Shown piece by piece: positions 59,259 to 64,000 of a DNA stretch of 64,000 nucleotides. Under the pieces are notes generated by a model that was not told where the DNA came from, did no database searches, and saw nothing but the letters and a program-made list of their open reading frames with translations. How positions within the stretch are numbered: the stretch's first letter is position 1; each line of letters begins with the position of its first letter. This DNA comes from Vicinamibacterales bacterium. GTDB taxonomy: Bacteria; Acidobacteriota; Vicinamibacteria; Vicinamibacterales; 2-12-FULL-66-21. The position numbers and the translations under genes were made by a program. The stretch covers positions 108,467 to 172,466 of the forward strand of contig DASXLB010000015.1 in NCBI GenBank assembly GCA_036496585.1, read 5' to 3'.

Positions 59259-59489
59259 TCTTTCCCCGCCAGAACGCCAGTCGAAGAACGCCGGCCATCA
59301 GCGAACGCACTCCGAGCGGCGCGGAGCTTTCGTCAAGACCCAGCCAGGTCGTGCAGTGCGGGGGCGTAGCCCGGCGGAAGCTCGACCCCGATGGCCGGCC
59401 TTCGAATCGAAGAAGACCGTGCGAGTCTTGGAGCGAGCGCCCGCGACAAACCGATCGGTCAGGGCGATGCAAGCCATAACTTGCTCGAC

Positions 59490-59510
59490 GTTAGCCCAGT
59501 GTCAGCCCGA
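59490..59510 (+). repeat. 21-bp repeat, copy 1
   Basis: GTTAGCCCAGTGTCAGCCCGA, with one mismatch to the copy at 62430-62450. The copies are 2.94 kb apart and bracket the region of fragments, the MFS gene and the tRNA piece. Could be a remnant att-like or recombination joint; short enough that chance is not excluded. Confidence 0.5.
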
Positions 59511-59529
59511 GTCAAATTGCTGGCCGCTA

Positions 59530-59668
59530 GCTCTGCGGTCGATCCTCTATGGCATCGCGAGCACCGATGACGTTTGGCGCAGCGGCTCTCGCGCTCGGAC
59601 TCGTCGCAGTCGTCGCAACTTACCTGCCGGCGCGCCGGGCCGGGAGAGTGGATCCTGTGGCTGCGTAG
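59530..59668 (+). pseudogene. Frameshifted 3' end of an ADOP/MacB-type permease gene
   Basis: The first frame reads ALRSILYGIASTD. After a phase change at the GATGACG junction it continues TFGAAALALGLVAVVATYLPARRAGRVDPVAA, then a stop at 59666. Together this is the end of an ADOP permease, where TDPLTF..., a TM helix and PARRAxRVDPxxALR follow each other (compare VHRVTRIDPQVALRRG in the intact copy at 51.2 kb). A Pro codon appears to be reduced by 2 bp at the shift. Only about 45 codons remain. Confidence 0.7.
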
Positions 59669-59683
59669 CGGAGCGAATGATGG

Positions 59684-59812
59684 TCACCGCAGCGCGTCCA
59701 GCTCAGGGGCGCCTGCTGCATCGAGTGTCTTGAGCATGCTCGCGTCTCGGGCGTGGCGCGTCTCTCCTTGTTCGTACCTGTAGCGCGCGTAGATGGTGGT
59801 GACGGGAGATCC
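59684..59812 (-). pseudogene. Coding-like C-terminal fragment, unrecognised
   Basis: A minus-strand frame reads SPVTTIYARYRYEQGETRHA, then RDASMLKTLDAAGAPELDALR and a stop at 59684-59686. The residue pattern is protein-like and there is no start or longer open frame upstream; it runs into the HsdM fragment on the other strand. I cannot assign a family. Confidence 0.4.
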
Positions 59813-60050
59813 TCCGCGGCAGCGCCGTGGACCGCACTGACTGGAAGGCGTACATCCTGCCGCTGCTGTTCTTTAGGCGCATCTCCGACGTCTGGGACGA
59901 AGAGACGGCCGACGCTGCGGCGCTGTTCGGCGATGCCGATCCGGTCGATGTCCCTGAAGTGCATCGCTTCGACGTCCCGGAGGACTGCCACCGGCGCGAC
60001 GTGCGCGAGACGCCAGCCAATGTCGGCGCGGCACTCTCGGGGAGTCGCGC
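59803..60050 (+). pseudogene. N-terminal fragment of a type I DNA methyltransferase (HsdM)
   Basis: The frame reads EILRGSAVDRTDWKAYILPL and LFFRRISDVWDEETADAAALFGD, which is the conserved start of HsdM-type N-6 adenine methylases (LRGSAVDRTDWKxYILPLLFFKRISDVWDEE). It runs on to about VGAALS near 60050, after which the frame becomes unrelated. A stop at 59800 precedes it. The methylase core (the NPPF motif) and any HsdS/HsdR are absent. Confidence 0.65.
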
Positions 60051-60201
60051 ACGCCAACGGTCAGTCACGTCGCACGATCGAAGAGCGCCCTGACCAACAC
60101 ATCGTCGCGTTGGAAGCGCGACCCTCGGGCCCACGCCTCTGTTGTGGAACGCGGCGGGAAGGTTCAGGATGGCGTTGTGCTCGCCGCACTGGAGGGACAC
60201 A

Positions 60202-60409
60202 CCTGACAAAATCCACCCTCGAATCCGACGCCATTCTGGCGCCGCTGCATCAGAGGTGCTCGCTGATGCTGACGCACAAAGGCTATCGTGATCGTTTCTG
60301 GCACGAGTCCTTTGCTCACGCTGTAGAGACGTGGGACTGGCGCAGCGTGGCGCAGATGTACGTCGAGGCGATGCGCCTCACGCCGAATCCCCATCCGTTT
60401 GTGAGATAG
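60202..60409 (+). pseudogene. C-terminal fragment, possibly glycosyltransferase-like
   Basis: The last 60 or so residues of a frame ending at 60407-60409 read GYRDRFWHESFAHAVETWDW and RSVAQMYVEAMRLTPNPHPFVR. The FAxxVExWDWxxVAxxY pattern resembles the end of family-4 glycosyltransferases; this is a weak resemblance. The upstream part of the frame is not protein-like, so this is probably a remnant. Confidence 0.35.
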
Positions 60410-60468
60410 CCTCGCCGCGATCTCCCGCACATCCATCGCCAACCGCGTCGGTGACAGAATGGCTCGCG

Positions 60469-61932
60469 ATGCCGAACGTCACGAGGGGAAGATGGGTGCT
60501 GGCGGCGACCATCCTGGGTTCGAGCATGGCATTCATCGACGGCACCGTCGTGAACATCGCGCTGCCGGCCGTGCAATCCGCCCTCCATGCCACGCTGGCT
60601 CAGGTGCAATGGGTCGTCGAATCGTATGCGCTCGCCCTGGCCGCGATCCTGCTCACCGGCGGATCGCTCGGCGATCTCTACGGAAAACGGCTGGTGTTCG
60701 CGATCGGTGTTGTGATCTTTTCGATCGCGTCCATCTGCTGCGGCCTGTCGACGACGATCGCGGAACTGATCGCGGCACGTGGAGCGCAGGGTGTCGGGGC
60801 GGCGCTGCTGGTCCCGAACAGCCTAGCCCTCATTAGTGCGTCCTTTCCGGCGCACGAGCGAGGTCGCGCCATCGGCACGTGGTCCGGATTTACGTCCATC
60901 ACGGCCGCGATTGGTCCCGTGCTGGGCGGCTGGCTCGTGCAGCACGGCTCGTGGCGCTGGGCGTTCTACATCAACGTCCCGCTCGCGGTGATCGTGCTCG
61001 CAATCACGATCGTCCGCGTGGGGGAAAGCCGACGTGACGACTCGCGACCCGTCCTCGACTGGCGCGGCACGCTGCTGACGATCGCGGGCTTGGGCGCCGT
61101 CGTGTTCGCGTTGATTGAATCGAAGCCGGCGATCGGTGGCATCGGAGCGATCGTTCTTCTCGTCTTCGCGTTCGTCGAAACGCGCGAGCGGGCCCCGATG
61201 ATTCCGCTGTCGTTGTTTCGTTCACGGACGTTCACGGGCGCGAACCTGCTCACGCTTCTTCTGTACGCCGCGCTGAGTGCGGTGTTCTTCTTCCTTCCGC
61301 TCGATCTCGTCCAGGTCCAGGGCTATTCGACGACGCAGGCGGGTGGGTCGCTCCTGCCGTTCATTCTGCTGATGTTCCTGCTGTCGCGGTGGTCGGGCGG
61401 TCTTGCAGGCAGGTACGACGCCCGAGTACCGCTGGTGATCGGTCCGCTGATCGCGGGCGTCGGTCTGATGCTGCTCGCACGCCCTCGTGTCGGCGGCTCC
61501 TACTGGGCGACGATCTTTCCCGGAATGCTCGTGCTCGGCTTCGGCATGGCGGTCTGCGTCGCACCGCTGACGACGGTCGTCATGGGTGCGGTGGATCAGC
61601 GTCGCGCCGGGATCGCGTCGGGCATCAACAACGCCATGTCGCGGATCGCGGGACTACTGGCCGTCGCCGCGTTCGGCGTCGTGCTGTCGAGCGCGTTCAA
61701 TCGCGAGCTCGATCGCCGCATCGGTACGCTGCCCGCAGGCGTCCGTCACTCAGTCGACGCGCAGCGCGCCAAGCTCGCGGGCGCCGAAGTGGACGACGCT
61801 GACGGCCGTCGAGCAGTCCAGGAATCGTTCGTGGTCGGCTATCGACACGTGCTCTGGGAAGCGGCCGCCCTGTGTGCGGCGGGCGCGCTGGCCGCCGCCC
61901 TGTTCGTCGAGCGACGTCCCACGAACGCGTGA
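60469..61932 (+). CDS. MFS drug exporter, DHA2 (EmrB/QacA) type
   Basis: 487 aa with 13-14 hydrophobic helices. DHA2 signatures: FIDGTVVNIALPAVQ at helix 1 (motif D1), GGSLGDLYGKR (motif A), RGAQGVGAALLVPNSLALI (motif B), and GPVLGGWLV at helix 5 (motif C of drug/H+ antiporters). Substrate unknown. The ATG at 60469 (MPNVTRG) is chosen; GTG at 60451 is an alternative with a few extra residues. It is the only intact gene between 59.3 and 62.6 kb, with no adjacent regulator or membrane-fusion partner, and its stop lies at the edge of a decayed minus-strand gene. Confidence 0.92.
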   Translation: MPNVTRGRWVLAATILGSSMAFIDGTVVNIALPAVQSALHATLAQVQWVVESYALALAAILLTGGSLGDLYGKRLVFAIGVVIFSIASICCGLSTTIAELIAARGAQGVGAALLVPNSLALISASFPAHERGRAIGTWSGFTSITAAIGPVLGGWLVQHGSWRWAFYINVPLAVIVLAITIVRVGESRRDDSRPVLDWRGTLLTIAGLGAVVFALIESKPAIGGIGAIVLLVFAFVETRERAPMIPLSLFRSRTFTGANLLTLLLYAALSAVFFFLPLDLVQVQGYSTTQAGGSLLPFILLMFLLSRWSGGLAGRYDARVPLVIGPLIAGVGLMLLARPRVGGSYWATIFPGMLVLGFGMAVCVAPLTTVVMGAVDQRRAGIASGINNAMSRIAGLLAVAAFGVVLSSAFNRELDRRIGTLPAGVRHSVDAQRAKLAGAEVDDADGRRAVQESFVVGYRHVLWEAAALCAAGALAAALFVERRPTNA

Positions 61933-61934
61933 AC

Positions 61935-62068
61935 GGGTGCCGCTGGCGAACAGCCGCTTGTCGAACACCACGATTCCAGTGACCCCGCGATTCCGTAGCT
62001 GGCGCGATCCTTCGGGTGGTCCTTGCGGAAGTCAGCGTGTTGGCGGTGGCAGTGGTCTTCTTGCTCAT
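61935..62068 (-). pseudogene. Decayed short gene with two frameshifts
   Basis: Starts at an ATG (62068) with an AAGGAG ribosome site 6 nt upstream and reads MSKKTTATANTLT. It continues in a second phase as FRKDHPKDRASYGIAG, then in a third phase as VTGIVVFDKRLFASGTR. The three pieces join smoothly if one base is added near each junction; the second is in a GGGG run. The intact form would be a short protein. The 3' end runs into the MFS gene end. I do not recognise the family. Confidence 0.5.
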
Positions 62069-62159
62069 TTGGCACTCCTTGATTCACGCAATTAGTGCCG
62101 GAATTAATGCCAAAGATATTCAGTGACAGAATCGCTCCGCAAGGAGCATTCGGACGGCT

Positions 62160-62179
62160 CCACAAGTGTGGTCTTTTTT
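62160..62179 (+). terminator. Short hairpin followed by TCTTTTTT
   Basis: CCACA-AG-TGTGG (62160-62171) then TCTTTTTT. This is one of very few T-runs after a stem in this GC-rich window and would terminate + strand transcription leaving the MFS gene. The stem is short. Confidence 0.45.
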
Positions 62180-62267
62180 CGGAAGCTACCTTTTGGCTAC
62201 CCCCAAGCCTCTAGCGGCTATCTGTGGCACCGCTGGCGCGTGTGATGTGCAAAATTGCTAGGAAAAG

Positions 62268-62326
62268 TGCCGGAGGACGGAATCGAACCGTCACGGGCCG
62301 TTAAGCCCACGGGATTTTGAGTCCGG
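62268..62326 (-). tRNA. tRNA-Leu(CAA), 3' part only (integration scar)
   Basis: On the minus strand: anticodon loop CTCAAAA (anticodon CAA), part of the anticodon stem, the long variable arm (GGGC...GCCC) of a class II tRNA, a perfect T arm (GACGG-TTCGATT-CCGTC), and the 3' acceptor strand ending CTCCGGCA (the discriminator A). The 5' acceptor strand, D arm and most of the anticodon 5' stem are absent: the sequence 5' of 62326 is unrelated. So the gene is not functional. A tRNA 3' end cut near the anticodon is the usual att site left by a tyrosine integrase element. Confidence 0.8.
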
Positions 62327-62429
62327 ATTGATGAAAAGACCTGCATACGCCTGAACACGCGATGTGCACAGAATATTCAGCATTCTCGTTCAACGCCGTT
62401 CGGCCGGTATCGCCCAGTCTCGTCGCCGC

Positions 62430-62450
62430 GTTAGCACAGTGTCAGCCCGA
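62430..62450 (+). repeat. 21-bp repeat, copy 2
   Basis: GTTAGCACAGTGTCAGCCCGA, one mismatch (C to A) from copy 1 at 59490. It lies about 105 bp right of the tRNA-Leu fragment. Confidence 0.5.
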
Positions 62451-62589
62451 AACTTCCATCGAACCGCGTCCCCCAAAAGGCGGCGCAGCGCATCCCGATC
62501 GTAGGAAGGAAGGACACATCCAAGAAGATCGAGGATTTGCGAGAGGTGGGCGCGTTGACGTCGATCGCCACCTCTGAACAACGTCGATG

Positions 62590-63171
62590 TCACGGCCAGG
62601 GTGGGCGAAGAATCGAAGGTTCGAGGCCGGGTACGGCGCCGTGATTCACTGGCGACAGCGCGGCGAGGATCTCGTCCACGATCGCGGCTGGAGGACTCAT
62701 CGTCTCTACTTTCCGTATCGGAAAGGCCATGTAGATCTCGAACCGTGTCCGTACCACGGCCTCTTCTCGCTCTGGAGATCGTCCGAATGGACGCGCGACT
62801 TGTCGGCGGACGGTCTCCGCCACACAGCATTCCAGGTTCAGAGAGGGCAGGAGGACGAGTGTCTGGGCGCACTCCTCGATCTCGCGGCGAATGCGTCCGT
62901 ACTCTGGGTGAGCGTCGTTGGCGTACGTCATGAAGCCGGAAGACAACGCAACAACCCCAGGACAGACGGCTTCGCGGAACAATGAGCAGTACGCTTCGAT
63001 ATTCTCTCGCGCGTATGCGTCGTATCCGTGCTGGTCGATGTACTCGCCGATATCTCCGACGAGGTCAGCAAAGTGCCGATCTAGATCGACGAAGAGTACT
63101 TCCAGGCGCGCTGCGAGAAGAGCACCGATCGTGCTCTTCCCGGCTCCGCCGGGGCCGATCAGTCGAATCAT
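62590..63171 (-). CDS. P-loop kinase of shikimate-kinase type
   Basis: 193 aa. Walker A GPGGAGKS (6-13) directly at the N-terminus, then FVDLDRHFADLVGDIGEYIDQHGYDAYARENIEAY, and SSGFM near 78, in the order of shikimate kinase (DxD and GGG regions). The usual RPLL lid reads RQVARPFGRSPE. So it phosphorylates some hydroxylated small molecule; shikimate itself is uncertain because the GGG loop is altered (SSG). It starts 15 nt after the stop of the dioxygenase gene upstream, so both are likely cotranscribed. Confidence 0.82.
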   Translation of the reverse strand: MIRLIGPGGAGKSTIGALLAARLEVLFVDLDRHFADLVGDIGEYIDQHGYDAYARENIEAYCSLFREAVCPGVVALSSGFMTYANDAHPEYGRIRREIEECAQTLVLLPSLNLECCVAETVRRQVARPFGRSPEREEAVVRTRFEIYMAFPIRKVETMSPPAAIVDEILAALSPVNHGAVPGLEPSILRPPWP

Positions 63172-63186
63172 CGCATTGCCATCGGC

Positions 63187-63948
63187 TCAGGCATCCGGAA
63201 CGGGGAGTTGGGACTCGATGTTCAAAACGTACTTGGCAAGGGCTCCAATACGCTCAAGCGTTTCGGGACGCATCCGAGCCGCTTGGTTCGTCCCTTGTTT
63301 GTCGTCACGACGGATGTAGGCGCCCTGAATCGACCGTCGTGGCTCCTTCGTGCGGTTGACCCCATGTCCGTGCCACACGGAGCCGTTGTAGATGACGACC
63401 GAGCCCGCAGGACCGCAGGATGCTACCTGCCCCTCGTAGTCCGCGGCGGCATCCTGCATCACGTCGCTCGGCGCATGAGGCCAGCGGTGCGAACCTGGCA
63501 CAAAGCGAGTGGCGCCGTTGTCGCAGCGAAACTCGTCCACCATGAAGATGAAGCCCACCATCGGCCAGCCGTCCCCCGTGCGCCGGTAATCCGCGTGCAG
63601 GTCCTGCGCCGGTGCGCCCGGGTTCACCGCGCGTGCGTGCATGGTGCTGAGGTGGAACGGTGCGCCGATGACGCGGCAACACGCCTCCAGGATCGGCTGA
63701 TAGACGTACAGGGCATCGAAGTCGGGGGCACGATTGACGAAGTCCGACACCCGCGTTGTCGTCCGTCCACTGTTGAAGTCGGCGGGGTCGGCGGCCGACA
63801 CAGCGGCGTCGTAGACGGCTCTCAGCCGCGAGAGTTGCGGTGGTGCCACGGGACCAGGGACCACGACAAAGCCGACGTCGTCCAATTCCCGGACGGCTTT
63901 TGCCGGCAATTCGCAACCGGCAGCGATGACGCTGAACCTGTGGTCCAT
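63187..63948 (-). CDS. PhyH-family Fe(II)/2-oxoglutarate dioxygenase
   Basis: 253 aa. Double-stranded beta-helix with the iron triad H118-x-D120 in DLHADY and H193 in SVWHGHGVN, and the 2-oxoglutarate-binding Arg in PRRSIQGAYIRR (204/205). RFVPGSHRWPH and the GSVVIYNGS strand are standard PhyH features. The family hydroxylates or epoxidises lipids, natural products and ectoine-like substrates. Here it precedes a kinase gene on a possible island, suggesting modification of one small molecule (inference). It starts 52 bp from the window end; upstream genes are not visible. Confidence 0.9.
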   Translation of the reverse strand: MDHRFSVIAAGCELPAKAVRELDDVGFVVVPGPVAPPQLSRLRAVYDAAVSAADPADFNSGRTTTRVSDFVNRAPDFDALYVYQPILEACCRVIGAPFHLSTMHARAVNPGAPAQDLHADYRRTGDGWPMVGFIFMVDEFRCDNGATRFVPGSHRWPHAPSDVMQDAAADYEGQVASCGPAGSVVIYNGSVWHGHGVNRTKEPRRSIQGAYIRRDDKQGTNQAARMRPETLERIGALAKYVLNIESQLPVPDA

Positions 63949-64000
63949 CTGTGAAGGCTAAACGACGTGAGTCAATTCCACAAAAAATCGAGGATGGCGC

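Larger units (their letters stand above)
59259..60468. other. Degraded intergenic region with several coding fragments
   Basis: 1.2 kb between the MOSC and MFS genes with no complete gene. In order: a short unique stretch with unrecognised frames (59259-59490); a 20-bp repeat copy (59490-59510); a frameshifted ADOP-permease tail (59530-59668); on the minus strand a coding-like C-terminus ending LDAAGAPELDALR at 59684; an HsdM start (59803-60050); a coding-like end (60072-60206) reading VVERGGKVQDGVVLAALEGHT; and a tail (60202-60409) reading GYRDRFWHESFAHAVETWDW. Such a mix is expected of insertions and deletions leaving scraps of other loci. Confidence 0.7.
61933..62589. other. Gene-poor region with a decayed gene, tRNA fragment and repeat
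   Basis: 657 bp with no intact gene. It contains a doubly frameshifted small gene on the minus strand (61935-62068), a GCTCC-GCAA-GGAGC hairpin (62134-62147), CCACA/TGTGG followed by TCTTTTTT (62160-62179), the 3' part of tRNA-Leu (62268-62326), a 21-bp repeat copy (62430-62450) and a minus-strand coding-like tail (62390-62580) reading ILDLLGCVLPSYDRDALRRL. The last has no recognised family. Confidence 0.65.

Noticed and set aside
59182-59472. Minus-strand frame at the end of the MOSC gene
   Set aside because: A stretch reading WLGLDESSAPLGVRSLMAGV looks protein-like, but there is no start or family and it overlaps the MOSC gene.
62268-62326. Functional tRNA-Leu gene with an intron
   Set aside because: The missing part includes the 5' acceptor strand and D arm; nothing like them is found within the next 250 bp.

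Overview
The window is high-GC, densely coded bacterial DNA. Gene content points to an acidobacterium, most likely of the Vicinamibacteria type (inference). It carries an ADOP-type ABC permease plus the frameshifted tail of a second one, a secreted diheme cytochrome c of the reaction-centre-cytochrome type, and many exported hydrolases (two M28 peptidases, an M48 peptidase, two amidase-signature enzymes, an acetamidase/formamidase). It also has a TPR-CHAT protein behind a TonB gene, and lipoproteins and secreted proteins of families common in that phylum. No rRNA and no intact tRNA gene was seen.

Layout. 1-10.4 kb: end of yidD; a TonB-like protein coupled to a secreted TPR/CHAT-like protein; ndh and a DUF3810-type membrane protein; a zinc-ribbon protein head to head with topoisomerase IB; a DUF4097-type lipoprotein; acetamidase. 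10.4-11.5 kb: a RAYT (REP-associated tyrosine transposase) flanked by its repeats. 11.5-13.7 kb (minus): lone ABC ATPase, SnoaL-like protein, threonine ammonia-lyase. 13.9-22 kb: membrane spermidine-synthase-like protein, alpha/beta hydrolase, amidase and cytochrome c in one apparent operon, then an M48 peptidase. 22-30 kb: pnuC, DinB, amidase, recQ, DUF1330, peroxiredoxin, M28 peptidase. 29.6-35.5 kb: CHRD lipoprotein, outer-membrane protein, manganese locus (mntH-usp divergent from mntR with an operator inside the mntH promoter), GNAT, Tat-exported amine oxidase. 35.6-42.5 kb: M28 peptidase-PAP2, response regulator, and an unknown-SGNH-MBOAT operon that probably O-acetylates an exported polymer. 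42.6-51.1 kb: secreted proteins, Ca2+/H+ antiporter, and a TonB-dependent receptor/lipoprotein pair divergent from a hybrid histidine kinase. 51.2-59.3 kb: ADOP permease, a rhomboid-like protein that has lost most of its active site, lipoproteins, gene remnants, DUF4412 and MOSC proteins.

59.3-62.6 kb is clearly different. It is a stretch of decayed gene pieces (ADOP tail, HsdM start, unrecognised tails, a doubly frameshifted small gene) around one intact MFS exporter, and it ends at the 3' part of a tRNA-Leu(CAA) gene without its 5' part. That fragment looks like an integration scar. By its orientation the inserted element would lie to the right, holding a PhyH dioxygenase and a P-loop kinase and running out of the window.

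The observations most worth following are the CHAT-like domain with both catalytic residues replaced, the rhomboid-like protein lacking HxxxN and the catalytic His, the tRNA-Leu fragment with its possible island, and the mntH promoter/operator. Assignments come from reading motifs by eye and from family knowledge; no database search was run.
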